From the NCBI GenBank assembly GCA_026770025.1, contig JAMXDE010000009.1, forward strand, positions 967,001 through 1,031,000: a DNA stretch of 64,000 nt, read 5' to 3'. Position 1 is the first letter of the stretch, and every line of letters begins with the position of its first letter. Origin of the DNA: Craspedostauros australis (lineage: Eukaryota > Bacillariophyta > Bacillariophyceae > Mastogloiales > Achnanthaceae). Both the position numbers and the translations under genes were made by a program. The notes beneath the pieces are model-generated. The model had not been told where the DNA came from. It saw only the letters and a program-made list of their open reading frames with translations, and ran no database searches. This document shows, one piece after another, positions 31,268 to 44,375 of the stretch.

Positions 31268-33735
31268 TTACTCAGCAGCGCCTTGAATCTCAGCTCCATG
31301 CATGTTGGCTTCCCGCGTCTCTGCTTCACTCATCTCAGCTTCACGCATGTCAGCTTCGCTCTGGATTGCCAAGATTCCCTCGTCGTACAGAGAACTGGCG
31401 ATGGAGACCTTGTCTTCGATTGTGTCATGAATGAGATCGTTCACCATGATCCACGCAGGCTCCACGGTCGTAAGGAGCTGCTCCAACGCAGGCCCGTCGT
31501 CCATCTCGTATTCCAACGGACTCAATGGGTTGCCATGGAACACCCTGACGTTATCAGCGCAATGGTAAACCACGGCACGTTCATCCTCCAGCACGAGCCG
31601 TGCAATGCCTGGTCGCGCCAACCTGCACATTGTCATCGGCGTGATCTCTGCCTCGGCTTCTCCTTGTTGGATTCGCTCTGCTCGGATTGTGGCATCCCGC
31701 TCTGCCTTCGTCAACGACGGTGGCTGTCGATCTGATAAGAACCGCTTCCCCATTTCATCACAGGCGGCATCCACGAGGTCGCAGGCCTGCGTGGGGTGAA
31801 GTATAGCACACGAACAAGCCGCAAGCAGACATGATAGAGTGTGCCAAAGCATGGTGTGATGGTGATGCAACACACGCCAAATGAGGTTGAAAGGACAGCA
31901 GCAGTGCATACCAAAGAAAAACGACGTGAGAAGAATTGAAAGTGGCGAGTGGCAAGGATTGAGTGATTGTATGCATAACCGTTCCTATGTACACACATGA
32001 ACTCTGACGCAAACTCGACAACTGCAGCCTTGAAATACGCGTGACCATCTCTCATGTAGCGTCCATGCACACACAACAGCACCGTCCAGTCATCAACATC
32101 AACATCAGCATCAGCATCAACGTCAATGCCAGCACTGTCATCATGGCAACTCACAGCTTTGGCAACCCTCATGATGCGCTTCTTGGCCTCCTCCTGAAAC
32201 TTCTTGCGAAGCTTTTCACGCTCTGCCTTTGCTGCCTTTTCGTCTTCGTCGTCATAGTCCATGGCCTCAGTTCCGCGTTCCGTCGGATCATTGCTGCCGT
32301 CATTGTCTTCACCTTTGCCGTCCTTGCCGTTGCCCTCTGCTCCCTTCGGACTAGCATATTCTAGCTTCTTCAACGATTCGGGCACATTTGGATCGACCGA
32401 GTCATCGTAGGCTGCTCCCATGTATTCGAGGAAACCGCGTGGCATGCCTTGCCGCAAACTGGAGGAACTTGGGTTCGATGATGCAGAGTCCAATGCCTCG
32501 GGTATCACAATGTCCATCAGGTCCGCCCACGCCCATTGCTGCATGGCACTCACCGTGAGATGCAAGGAGTGTTGCTTGACGTCCTTCAACGTGCAGGCCT
32601 GATGGATCCACCCTCGCGGCATGTACAGGATGTCGCCCGGTTCCAACGTGATGTCCATCACTTCCGTCATCTGCTTGACATCATCCGACGTAAAGTCCTC
32701 AGAGCTCGCTCGTGGCAGCTTCAACGTCGGTTCGTACACCTTCCATCTCTTCTTGCCTTCCAGTTGCATGCAGAATGCTTCGATGTCGTCATAATGTGGA
32801 GCGAAGCCTTGCGATGCGTTGGGAGGCGTCAGGTAGGCGTTGGCGCCCACCATGCAACCAAACTCAAGCTCCAAAGTACTCAGCAGAGCATGGATTGGGT
32901 CCACGTGTTTGTGCGGACAGAGCAGCCGCACTGTACATCCGTCATCGTAGTTCTGCCAGACTTCGTCGGGGTCTACCAAGATGCCTCTCGCCTGGGTTTC
33001 CTCGTCATCCGTGACCGCTGGTAAGTGATCGAGCGTGACGCGTCGTTTGACACCATCTTGGGTCTTTTGGTATCTCGTGACATTCAAATCGCGTGCATAG
33101 TAAAGATCGTGCTTCTTGCTCATCGCCTTGATGCTCCGAAGCGACAGCAAGCCATCATAGCGTTTCCGCGTCTGCTCCTCCGCCTTGACAACGAGAGGCT
33201 TCTTCTCCCAGTACTCATCGTAGAACTCATCCAATGTGATGGGGTCGATGATAGCCTGCAGCAGACATTCTCCACGCTGACGGGACGTAAGCTGCTTCAG
33301 CAGAGCCTGCTTTTCGGGCGTCTTGGTTTCCTGCAGCAAAAGAATCTCAATGAGCGGCGTATTGGGAAAGGTCACTTCTGGTTTGGCTGCCGGCGCGCCA
33401 GTTGAGGATTCACCATTATCCTTTCCTGCGCCATCCTGTCCTGCCTTTTCAGCAGATTTCGATGGTGTACGCGAGTCCTTGCTCTTGTTCGATCCTGGCT
33501 TCTTGTTCTGGGATGATGATGACTTCTTCGAGCGGTCCTGCCTTCCGTTCGAACCAGCGGTTGTCTTGGCCTTCTTGGACATCTTCTCTGCTACGCCCGA
33601 ATTGGAAGGCTCCGAGGTCTCAGCGTCCGCTGGTGCCGAGTCTCGCTTCTGCTTCTTGTTCTTCTGCTTGGCCCGTTTCTTCGCGGCCCGGGACTTCCCA
33701 CCACCGCCGTTCTTCTTCTCGCTGTTCCTCTCCAT
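31268..33735 (-). CDS. NO66/RIOX1-type JmjC ribosomal oxygenase
   Basis: Two exons: 33735-32155 and 31786-31268, with an intron 31787-32154 (GTGAGT donor, CACGCAG acceptor) that joins RVAKA to ACDLVDAACDEMG. The 699-residue product starts with a Lys/Ser-rich nucleolar-type tail (1-120). The JmjC domain has PLVVKAEE, ANAYLTPPNASQGFAPHYDD (iron ligands His314 and Asp316), EAFCMQLEGKKRWKVY, DILYMPRGWIHQA and KQHSLHLTV, a later His completing the Fe(II) site. Exon 2 adds the C-terminal winged-helix part (MGKRFLSDRQPPSL). In animals NO66 hydroxylates a histidine of ribosomal protein uL2 using 2-oxoglutarate; the same role is expected here. The C-terminus ends in an odd Glu/Ala/Met repeat (REAEMSEAETREANMHGAE). 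Confidence 0.93.
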
Positions 33736-34535
33736 CGTTCAGCACGCACTTGTGGTTCGTTGGATCCACCTCAAGCTCGTCCCGATGCTGCTTGTTTGTC
33801 TGACTGAAACCTTGTCCTGAACTGTAGTGCTATTCGTTGCTGGTCTTGACCACGCTCAAGCAACTGACGGGGGTGGGGGGGGGGGGGTTGCTTCGACTTC
33901 AAGTTCGTGCGTATGGTGCCACATGTTGAGTAGAGGAGAGCGGTCTCGAGGAACCGCGACCGCACTTGTGCGTTGATGTGTGTTCTCTTTGGTGGGTATC
34001 TTTGGTTTCTGGTTTCGCGTATTTGGGTGGTTGAGGATCCGTGTGTCGCACAGACGGAACGTGAACAACGAAGTTCACAGGACTCGATACATCTTTCGCC
34101 TCCCGATCACAACTTCGCCTTGACTCGACCGACTACACGAGGTCACAAAACGGGCAAATTCAAATTTGAAATCCCATTTGTCCGTTGCTGGGACGCACAA
34201 ATCGATGCCAAACAACGATGTTTTTCTCCGCACGGGTGTGTGGCTGATGTGGTCCATCGCTTTCTCACATTTTTCCACCACAACAAGAGAGGACTTCGAG
34301 TGCCAAACACCGTGTCGTCACAAAATCACATCATCGGCAAACCGACGCCAATTACTGTGCACATACCAGCATAATAATACGTACCCTATCATATTTGTGG
34401 ATTGCAAACACAGCACAATACGCGCATGCTCGAGAACACTCCCTTCTCACCAACGTTCCATCGGTCAGTCCTCGAATACAAATATTTTACAGTGCATACT
34501 CGTACCATTGCACCATTGCATCATTGTAAGACACC
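33736..34535. promoter_or_regulatory. Divergent promoter region between NO66 and MYB genes
   Basis: An 800-bp region separates the two divergent ATGs. It holds a poly-G run (33875-33887) and AT-rich sequence close to the MYB start. No core promoter element could be assigned with confidence. Confidence 0.5.
33869..33887. repeat. Poly-G run
   Basis: Five G, one T, then thirteen G on the plus strand. It is potentially prone to quadruplex formation and to sequencing error. Confidence 0.9.
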
Positions 34536-37500
34536 ATGATGAACAACGGAAAGGAAAGCAACAGCAGCGACACAAGGAACGGCAGCAACTCCTCGACTGA
34601 GGCACCATTAGGACATACCAAGCCGAGCACCATCGCAACCACAGCATCAACTGCAGCTGCTCCAGCTTCGTCATTATCAGGCACGTCGGCTGTTCCAGAC
34701 TCTTACGCTGCGACTGCTGCAGCTCCAACTTCCACTTCTGCGCCACTGTCATCTGCGCCCGCTTCGTCATCTTCAGCGTCATCAACAGCACCATCGACAA
34801 GAGCGCCAGCGAGCAACGCCACAAAGTCCATGGCAAGCACCAGCGCGAAAGCATCAGCAAAGCAAGATGGTGCACCGAAGAACAGTAGAAATCAAAACCC
34901 TTATCGACACAGCGCAATTCCACCACCGATGCATCCTCATCATCACATGTACGGAATGCGCATGATGCCCATGCCAGCAGATCAGCACAGAGGACCGTAC
35001 AGCTCTAAGGGGCACCCAGCCCCACCGATGCCCATGCGCAGACATCCAGCGCACATGCATCCGCCGCACTACATGGAGCATTCCACGCACGGAATGCCAC
35101 CTCCACTCCCACATGACTACATGCGATACCCACCACCAGTGCCGCATCCGGGGCATCCATACGCACCGCACATGATGCCTCCGCCGTACATGCAGTCCCA
35201 ACCGATGAAGGCAGTGCAGCGATCCAAGACGACGGGTAAGAAGGGCACGTCGAGCCATGTGGCAAGAACAAGGCAGCACAGCTCAGCAGCCTACAGCCGA
35301 CACATGATGCGAAACCCGCACATGGCACCACCCCACTACGCGACTCCCGACATGCACGCGCCCGGCCAGGCATCCGTGCCTACAACCACGAAGTCGATGT
35401 ACGCGTCCACCAAGAGGATCAGCAACAAGTGGACGAAGGATGAGGACGACATCCTCAGGCAGGCCGTGGACGAGCTTGGCGGTAAGAACTGGAGATCCAT
35501 CGCCACGCGGTTGTCCGGCCGAACCGAAGTCCAGTGCCTTCACCGGTGGCAGAAGGTCCTCAAACCATCTCTCGTCAAGGGCCCATGGACGGGGAGCGAG
35601 GACAAGAAACTCCTCGCGCTCGTCAAAATGCACGGTGCGAAGAAGTGGTCGCTCATCGCATCCCACCTTCCAGGCAGGATCGGAAAGCAATGCCGCGAAC
35701 GATGGCACAACCATCTCAACCCAGACATTTGCAAGGAGGCGTGGCGCGAGGAAGAGGACAGGATCATCTTGACCCTGCACATGTCACTCGGCAACAAGTG
35801 GGCAGAAATCGCGAAACATCTCCCCGGCAGGTACGTTTCTCTCTGTGGCGTTCGATCACACTGACGATGTATTCAGCATCACGCTTTCGCGTCGGCACCA
35901 CATGATACACATGTTTGTTCAAGTGGCTATTCAACTTCTCACTGTCGTCTTTCCGTCGCTCTGCAAACACTTGCGCAACTACGATGCTTAACGACAATGC
36001 CGAACTTCACGCAACTGACCACCTACGACCAACAGAACCGATAATGCCATCAAGAACCATTGGAACAGCTCGATGCGACGCAAAATTGAGAAATACTTGG
36101 CACACAAGCAGGCGGTGGAAGAATCCCAACTGCGTTTGCTGTCGGACGGACGCTTCGATTTCATGGGCGATCTCGAAGGCGTCCTTCGTGCAGTCCGCGG
36201 TAAGTACGGAGCCAGAGGATCCGACCGCAAAACCGTTGAGAAACGATCTGGCAGGGGCAGCACAGCCAAGAAGGCAGCCAACAATACCGCTTCGAGCAAG
36301 TCCCAGCCGTCGATGCAACCGTCTCAATACCCGTACAGCCACTACGGCGCGCGAACCACAACATCTTACGATGAGTATGGAAGGCGTCCAGGTTCAGTGT
36401 CCGCAATGCCGCTGCGCCCGTCGTCGAATCGCGTGAGCTTGACTGGGTCCTACCACTCGTCGCACCAGCATCCGCGATCGCCTCATGTATCAGGATCCAT
36501 GTCTCCGTACGCACGGGTCAGCATGACACCGCGTGAGAGGTCCCCAGTCCCCAAGAACCTGGCTTCGAGCTTCATGCCTGCATCGTCGAGACGATCGCTG
36601 TTCGATTCTCCCAACAAGAAGACATTCGGCGACAACACGGAGATCGCTCTCAGCAGCCCCAACAGGGGAGCGTTGAAGATGAGAGGCATGACGCCGCTGT
36701 CGAACCTGCGCGACACATTCACAACACCGTACTCCAAGAATGCGTTCCGCAGCTTCTCTCCACGCGAATCGTGTGGATTAAACAAGGCGCTGTTCGCAGA
36801 CGATAACGCTAAGCGTCCGACCAAGTCGCCCAAGCAAGATGCGAATACGGAGATGAAGATCGTGATCGGCGGTGATGTCATGAACCGCCCCATGTTGCGC
36901 ATGCGGTACAGCCGTGTCTCAATCTCGCCCTTGGCGTGCAGACCATCCGAGAGGAAGCCGGAAACGGATACCGTCCCACCCAAGCAACAAGAGCAGCAGC
37001 AGCAGCAGCAGGAGCAGGAGACACAGGAAGCGGTGCAGGAACCCCATCGCCAAGAAGACGCAACATCGCAACCGCTGGCACCACCTGCTTCATCAACTAT
37101 TGATGACAGTGTGTCCAGCACTATCCATGAAGCACAGCAACCAACTGAGTTCGTTCCAGAGACTGAGAATGTCAACGCCAACGCAACCAACGCAAACACC
37201 ACCACAAGTACCGCTACGAGCAACGCCGATATCCCCGCAATGAACGGTGACGTAAAGGGGCCTGATGTGGTTCATATGACTGATCCCATCCAGCTTGCTG
37301 AGACGGGACCGCTACCTGCACCAGAAGCAGCAGCATCAACAACAGCAGCACCAGAAACATCAGCGCGAGTACCAGCACAAACAGAAGGAGAAGTCGCTAA
37401 CACTGATCTGTCCGAAATGGGACCTCCTCCGCAGGTGTCGGTAGCATTGCACCCCTTGACGCCAGTACCACAGTTCAAGCCAATTGTGACGGGCACGGTG

Positions 37501-37914
37501 GCAAAGTCGCCTTTCATGACACTCGCATCGTCCTTCACCCCACGGACGATGCCATCCACTGTGTCCAAGGAGATGTCGGGCCAAACTCTGTTGGATGCCA
37601 CGTTGACACCGATCGGAACCGCCTACGGCAAGTCATTCTGGGATCACCAGCTGGGATTCAGCCCATCTGGCTCATCCACACTGACGCCACTGAAGTCGCC
37701 GGGACCGCTGTTCCAGTCGGCCAGGAAGCGCCCACTTGGCGACCTCTCCTTGAACACCATGCACAACCTTGGAACGCCGTCCATGAAGGAGAGGTTCACT
37801 GTCCTTGACAGCCCAAGTACTCTGCTCTTGGAGTCTTGCATTTCCCCTGCCAAGAGGATGAAAATGTCCGATGGTGCTGGAGCATCCGCCAGCGAATCCC
37901 ATTTCGGTCAATGA
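34536..37914 (+). CDS. Three-repeat (R1R2R3) MYB transcription factor
   Basis: Two exons: 34536-35830 and 36036-37914, with an intron 35831-36035 (GTACGT donor) that joins AKHLPGR to [16 protein letters not shown] inside repeat 3. The 1057-residue product has three MYB repeats at about 297-450: KWTKDEDDILRQAV...WRSIATRLSGRTEVQCLHRW, GPWTGSEDKKLLALV...WSLIASHLPGRIGKQCRERWHN, and AWREEEDRIILTLH...[22 protein letters not shown]. This is the animal/plant MYB3R type, which in plants controls G2/M genes. The N-terminal 290 residues are Ala/Ser then Pro/His/Met-rich; the C-terminal 600 residues are disordered with a poly-Gln run (about 36985-37015) and several Ser-Pro/Thr-Pro sites, possible CDK targets. 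Confidence 0.94.
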
Positions 37915-38385
37915 AGCTGCCCTCATCACAATCGCAGAAACGAAGGTGATGCACGTTCATGTGCAAATCGCACAACTATTCTACGCTCCTTCGGAGCAGT
38001 AATGCATCAGTTTATATCGTACCATGTTCCATTCTCTATCTTGGAAGTTCACCATTCAGTACTCATTCGTCATGTTGAGCTTGAAGTGCCTCATTGAAGC
38101 GTTGCTGTAGTCTAAGTCAGGCTTCAAGCATCATTCTATACTTGATCCTGTAGACAGACTTGCGTGAATTGTGTTCGCCGTGACGAACCGACAAGCGAAC
38201 ATCGTGGATCTTGTGGTGAGAACGGAGATTGAAAAACGATTCGCACAGCACAAGACCAACAAGAAACAACCAACATCTTGCGCGCCGCTCTGCACAACGA
38301 CTGATACACAACGACTGATACACAACGACCGACAAAGGCAAGGAGCCATCGAGAGAGCAAGAAAAGGCATCCCGGAGCAGACAGC
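37915..38385. other. Intergenic stretch, no supported gene
   Basis: Flank between the MYB 3' end and the p24 gene. No motif or repeat stands out. Confidence 0.6.
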
Positions 38386-38418
38386 ATGCTAAGATCAGCA
38401 CCAGCATCACAGTCCACC

Positions 38419-39426
38419 ATGAAACGTCTGCTCGTGTTGCTCATCGCTTGCGCTGTTGCGGTGCAGCACAGCGGCGTGACCGCCATGCCGATGTTCCTGC
38501 TGACATCTGGAAAGCCAAAGTGCATCACCACGGATGCGGCACGACACACCCTGCTTCGCATTTATTACGAGGCGCCAGGTACGTGGTCGTACCATACCAT
38601 ACGATCCGATGGTGCAAAGAGCGTCGCGTTGTGTGTTGGCGAATCATTGTGTCGTCCCAATTGCGTTTCATTCAGCTGAAATGAACGCGATTCCTCGTAT
38701 CGCCATGCTTGCATGCTTTTGCAGCCCCCTGTTCTATCGTACCTCGGGCCGACGCGCGTCATGCTCATGCCTTGCTATATCTTGCGCATATCTTGCTCAC
38801 ATCGATGGTGACTATCCCTGACGACGACGCCGCATGGTTGCGCAGACTTGGAGACCTCCACCATCAAGGGAGGAGAAAAAGGACAGACGTACATCACCGT
38901 GACTGAAACCCCGAGCAAGGCCATCCGAAACGAGCTCCTGAAGGCGAGAGGTGGCGGACGCCCCAGACCACCGCTGCCGACCAGCAAGTCCATCGAGAAG
39001 AGCGAAGGATCGTTGACCCACAAAGTGCAGTTGGACAGTCTCATCCACATCTGCGTGCGTGCCAGCGCCGCGGGAGAAAAAACCCCTATCCGATTTGCGC
39101 TGCGCGCGGTGGAAGATGGCGACGAATCGGCGGACGCCGCAGACGAGAGCGCGTACGGCAAGAAGAAGAAGGAGTCCAAGACTGACACAGGCAAGCACAT
39201 GTCGCATCTGGAAACGGAGATCCTCATGGTCAAGCGCAACGTGCAGATGATCCTCCATGAGGCGGACTTCTTGGAAGAACGGGACGGGGTGTTGCACAAG
39301 GACACGATCAAGATGCACTCCGCGACGCTGTACTGGCCGATCATTCATGTCTGTATCCTCCTCATCACGGGCTTCACGCAGGCGAATCACATCGTGAACT
39401 TCTTCAAGTCCAGACGAATAGTCTAG
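38419..39426 (+). CDS. p24/TMED (emp24-GOLD) cargo receptor
   Basis: Two exons: 38419-38578 and 38846-39426, with an intron 38579-38845 (GTACGT donor, GCGCAG acceptor). The joined reading is YYEAP-DLETSTIKGGEKGQT. From ATG 38419 the product is 246 residues; an in-frame ATG at 38386 would add 11. It has a signal peptide (MKRLLVLLIACAVAVQHSGV), a GOLD domain starting KPKCIT and containing KVQLDSLIHICVRAS, a coiled-coil stretch (SHLETEILMVKRNVQMILHEADFLEERD), a transmembrane helix (WPIIHVCILLITGFTQ) and a short cytosolic tail FFKSRRIV with the FF and dibasic features used for COPII/COPI sorting. These proteins cycle between ER and Golgi. The GOLD domain carries a Lys/Ala/Asp-rich insert (about residues 150-180). 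Confidence 0.87.
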
Positions 39427-40447
39427 GCGGAGGGGCGAAGAAGACCGCAGTGCATGCATGTATGGCATGCAATTCAAGGGCACACGCAAAGGAACGCCGA
39501 CAGTATGGATCTAGACACGGGCGGCCAACACATAAAGAGGAATACAGACTGCTACTCGACTCTGCATCTGTCTGTCTGAATAGTTCAATGTTTGACCTGC
39601 GTGACGATAATTTCTTGCGACACTCCGTTGTCTTGTTTTTTGTTAAGGACAAGAACGAAGACTTGGGTGCTCATGCCCTCTTGCTTGCAGTGGACTCGCA
39701 TCTGATCTCTCTCTCTCTCTCTCTACCAATGCAGGCTCCGTGTTCCTGGTGGTGTGCCATCTGCGACCTACGACTACGACTACATGATGAGCTACTCGTG
39801 CAACACTGTTGCAGTTGAGTGGAGCAGTCTACGGCCTACTGACAGCGGAGCGAGTTCAGTTGGCACTTATTTTCGTCTGACCGTAGTACGTTGTGCTTGG
39901 GAACAGCACTGATGACGGCCAGACACTGCTGTCGATTCATCATTTGTCTTTTGGTTGGTGGGAGAAGAACGCGCGAAGCCACCAAGACACAAACACAGCA
40001 CAGCAAACCGCGCCAAACCCTTGTTTGTTGTGTGGCGGTGCCGATCCAAAGATCTCACCGAGAGAGAAGCAGGGTGGACGGCGAACGAGCTGGGCACGAC
40101 AGCGCCATCATTGTCGCTGCTTTGGTCCATGCGCTCCATCAACAGGCAAGGTTTGAATCATCATCAGGCATCAACGCCGACACCGACACCGCATCGTATC
40201 AGCAACGAGTGGAGGGGGAGTATCTGTTCGAGGATTACATATTACGTTGGAGCACTCTATTGGTATTCGTATTGAACACAAAGCGCGCTCTGAGTCCCTC
40301 ACGTTGTGCCAGAGAGTGAAGCACAGCGGCTAGATCTGGTGGAGAGCGCAGACAGGCAGAGACTGACGCAAAGGCAAAGGCAGCGACAGCGACAGACAAA
40401 GCAAGATCATTACTCTACATCGATTCATTTCAACAATTTGATCAAGA
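39427..40447. other. Intergenic stretch with short CT tract
   Basis: 3' flank of the p24 gene and promoter of the EGF-type gene. A CT run lies at about 39706-39723. No gene is supported. Confidence 0.6.
39706..39723. repeat. Short CT microsatellite
   Basis: About nine CT units. Confidence 0.85.
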
Positions 40448-43400
40448 ATGAAGCTCTCGTTGGCATTCCTCGTGTCGGCGCTGGCATCATCACCAGCGCC
40501 ATGGTCTCAGCAGCAGAATGCACTGCTCGTCGCCGCGGAGACCGATGGACAATGTGAAAGGCTCAAGGCGACGCTCACTTACACGCAGGAAGAGGCTCCT
40601 CGAGACCTGTCCGGCTTGGTACGTTTCGGGGATGTGTGCGCGCGTGCAGATCTGCGCTATACTGGTTGTCATGGAGTGCAGTCTTTGGCGACCGCAATAA
40701 TGGCTTTCGATTGGTAGTTAACATCATGGCTCCAAGTGCATCAGATCATTATGTTGCCTGTGTGCATGTGAAGTCACCTGGTCAGACAGCTCACCGATCA
40801 TTCGTCGTCTTGTCCACTCTACTTATTATACTTTCCACGTCCACATCGATGCGATTGAACGCCGCAAACCACCGTCACATGACGATATCGTACTGGACTT
40901 CCTCAACGCCTCATGGTTGGCCTTATCATCATGTGGATATCGCCACATACAAATTGGCAAATCAATGGACAAATCAATGGATTAATGAATGACTGGTTGC
41001 ATGGTTGCACACATTGGAATGGATGGGCACATAACACTGATCATTGAACGATTCATCATATTGCTTCCAATGCCAACAGTTGCCGGTGGTTGTGGAGAAG
41101 GTGAACAGGGTCTTGGACGGTGTGGTCGATGTGGAGGTGGAATGGACAGGGGCCGATTTGCATGGTCGTGTCGGGGAGCACATCGTGCAATGCAAAGTCA
41201 CGCGGTTGGCATCCGTGATGGAGAGCAGCAGCAGCGATGGCGAGACCACTCGCATGGAGGATGGGCGTGAGGTTGCGACCCAGTGCTTCCACGTGCCATT
41301 CACCATTCTCGACACCAACGAGTGCCTGCTGCCATCGCATCATCCCATGCGACACCAGTGTCAGGAGCCAAGCATGTGCGTCAACACCATTGGGGGATAT
41401 GAGTGTGTTTGTCCAAGCGCGGGAGCCGCGGGCAGAAGCGTAACGGGAACAGCGGATGAGAACTTCTGGAGCACCTTGGCAGGGCAAGAACGGTCTGCCT
41501 GGGAAGTCTCCTTCGGATCTCCAAGCCGGACATCATGCCCAGGACAGTCCTCCACGCACGAATGCTGCTCCACGAAGGCGCACACCGCGGAAGGCATGTC
41601 CTGCCGCCGTCGTTTCGCATGTCCTTTCGATCCTTGCGGAGCCTCACAAACCAACGACTGCGCGACCGACGCCAATTGTGTTCTGAAGGAATCGCCCATG
41701 ACACTGCCAAACTACGAGTGCGTTTGTCCGGAGGGGTTGATGGGCAACGGCCACACCTGCACATCTCTGGATCCCAAGCCAGAACCGAAGGTTATGTTCG
41801 ATGGCGTAACACCGACGGAAGCAACCATCAAGAACAACTTTTATTGTGGATGCACGAAGCCCGTGGTTGATGCATGCTCTGGATTCCCACCCTGCAAAGG
41901 TAAGCAACGCGATCCTTGCTACTCTACGTCCATTCGGAAACACGAGAGTCCCAAGTTGAAAGATTGAAACCGACACCGATGGCATTTGCATCATGCCATG
42001 TCATGTCGCCTCTTCTCACACGTGTCTACTTTGGTTTCATCCTTTCTCGAACTGGTTTTGTTGCACTTTACAAATACTGGACTTCGTTGATCCACCATGT
42101 GTTGACATGTTGCAGGCAAGCACGAAATCTGCCTTGTCTCATCCACCAACACACCGGCCTGCGGTTGCAAGCCCGGATACCTGATGCACGAGAAGTACGG
42201 CTGTGTCGACGTCAACCCTCCCGTCTTGCGACTCCGTCACGATCCTGATCACGACCAAACACTCCGGCTCAAGCAGGGCGAGGAGTACCGTGAGTACATG
42301 GTGGACATCGTGGATGACAATGCTGAGGACTACTTACGAAGCCTCAAGATCACGTACTCCAAACCACTCCCGCCAGGTTGCCTCACGCAGGTGGGTGAGT
42401 TCCATGTCAACTACACCGTCGCCACACCCTGGACGACGCCATCCTTCGTCCGCGTCACCCGCCGCGTCATCATCGAGGACATTGACGAATGCACCATCAA
42501 CCAGAACAAGTACAAAACCGCGTGTCCCAGTCTCATCCCGCAGTGTGACACTGAGACTGGAGCGACCTGCGTCAACACCAACGGCAGCTACGAATGCCAG
42601 TGCCCCAAGTACTCCTCTGGCGACGGATTTCTTAAGACTGCGTCGTTCGAGGGCGACATGGTCACACCAAGCGGATACAAGGGCGGCACGGGCTGTACTG
42701 ACACCAGCAAGCCCATCATCACACTCGCGGGTCCAAATCCAAAGGTCTTCAAAACCTGCCAGTGCGGCGGACTGTCAGGAGTTCTCACCGGCAAATCCGC
42801 CAATGAGGAAAATCGACAAATGCAATCCAATCAGCGCAAGCTGTACGAGGATGACATCAAGGTACGTCGGCGTGTTGGTTTGCGGTCCGGCGAGAAAGCC
42901 TGGCTTCTGTTGGCACTTGATCATACCAGTGTGTTTGCGACTATCGTCTTGCGATTGGTGGTCTCCGCAGCGCATCGTGCATGAGACTTGAGACATGGTT
43001 CATGGTAGACGCATTGGTGGCCATATGCGTTGTCTATGCTCGGCATACTGGTGATGTCACTGCACCTTGACTGTCTCGAATGATCGTGATTACCAAAGAG
43101 AGCGTTGATGCCTGCGTCACAGCCACAATACCGCCAACCGACTCACCATGTAATGGGATGTTCTTTTCACTTGTCTTTATCCTGTTTGGCTACTCCATTC
43201 TACACCGCTACAAATCTACACTGCAATGCCTTGCGCTTATACACACACGCACACAGGACATGATCAAGGCATCGAGCGGTGCTGAGTTGTGCGCAACCTA
43301 CGAGGGTAACACTCGTCCGTCACCCAACGAATGCGCCAAGGCTGTTGACCACACATACAAGGGCGACGTCGACATTTCCAACAAGGTCATCGTTGGAGAG

Positions 43401-44375
43401 CCTGTCCAAAAGTCTCCTTTGCACTGGGTTGTTCCGTACGATGTCACAGATGCTGCAGGCAACAAGGCAGTCACAGTCTGGCGCGATGTGATTGTCGAGG
43501 AGGTCGACTTGATCGGCGTGGAAGCGAAGATCCGACAGGATGTTGTGAGAGAGCAGCAGATAGAGAGCAATGCCACATTGGAGCGAACTCTGAAAGAAGA
43601 GAAGATGAAGTGGGAGCTCAAGGTCGCGAACGAACAGAGAGAGGCAGTCACCACCTCCAGCAGACGCGGACCGGGTGGCAATTCGCGCAAGAAGTGCCCA
43701 CCATGTCCAGAATGCAACTGTGACAAGACGGTGGAGGCCAGCAAGAAAACGTGCCAAAAGTTCTGCAGCGTGGATCCAGCAGCCCAGATCTGCACGTGGT
43801 CTGACGAAGGACTCTCGTACACCATCATCGCTTGGTTGGACCAAACCTTCACGCCGTTCATTGCACTCATCATACTGGTTGTATCTCTGGGTGGAATGGC
43901 CGTCATGTCTTTGGGTTGGGCGTACCAGTTCCTCTTCAGCCCGAGAATCTTCAAGACGTATTACTATCCACCGGGTGGTGACCGGGGTGGCGACGACGAC
44001 ATACTGTTCAACGGCCAACACGGGATGGCACAACGACCTGCGACAGGCGTGGCGTATCCCGCCCAGCAGCAGCAACAACATCAGCAGCAGCCGCAGCAAC
44101 CAAGACAGCCAGGCAGCACACGCCACCATGACCAGCACATGATGTTACAGCAGCACCAGCAGCCAATGCCACAAATGAATGGTATGAACGGTCTGGGTTC
44201 GCCGTCGCCGATGTTCTCGCCCACGAGTCAGATGGGATCGCCATCTTTTCAGCAGAATGGCACCGGGGGTCTGCGACGTCGCGTCGATAATGATCCTGCC
44301 GATTTCTATTCGCCAACGCCATCCATCATTTCTCCCAGCAAGTCGGGAGACGGCGTGAGACGGACGCCATACTAG
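40448..44375 (+). CDS. EGF/HYR-domain single-pass membrane protein with Gln-rich cytosolic tail
   Basis: Four exons: 40448-40618, 41080-41899, 42116-42861 and 43257-44375; introns have GTACGT, GTAAGC and GTACGT donors and all joins keep frame, giving 951 residues. A signal peptide (MKLSLAFLVSALASSPAPW) is followed by calcium-binding-type EGF modules (DTNECL...CVNTIGGYECVCP; DCATDANCVL...YECVCPEGLMGNGHTC; DIDECTINQ...CVNTNGSYECQCP). Between and after them are Ig-like segments of the HYR/DUF5011 type, with the typical ending VPYDVTDAAGNKAVTVWRDV. A Lys/Glu coiled coil, a CPPCPECNC cluster, and a transmembrane helix (FIALIILVVSLGGMAVMSLGW) follow; the cytosolic tail is Gln/His/Met-rich. A surface adhesion or receptor role is likely; the ligand is unknown. 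Confidence 0.85.
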
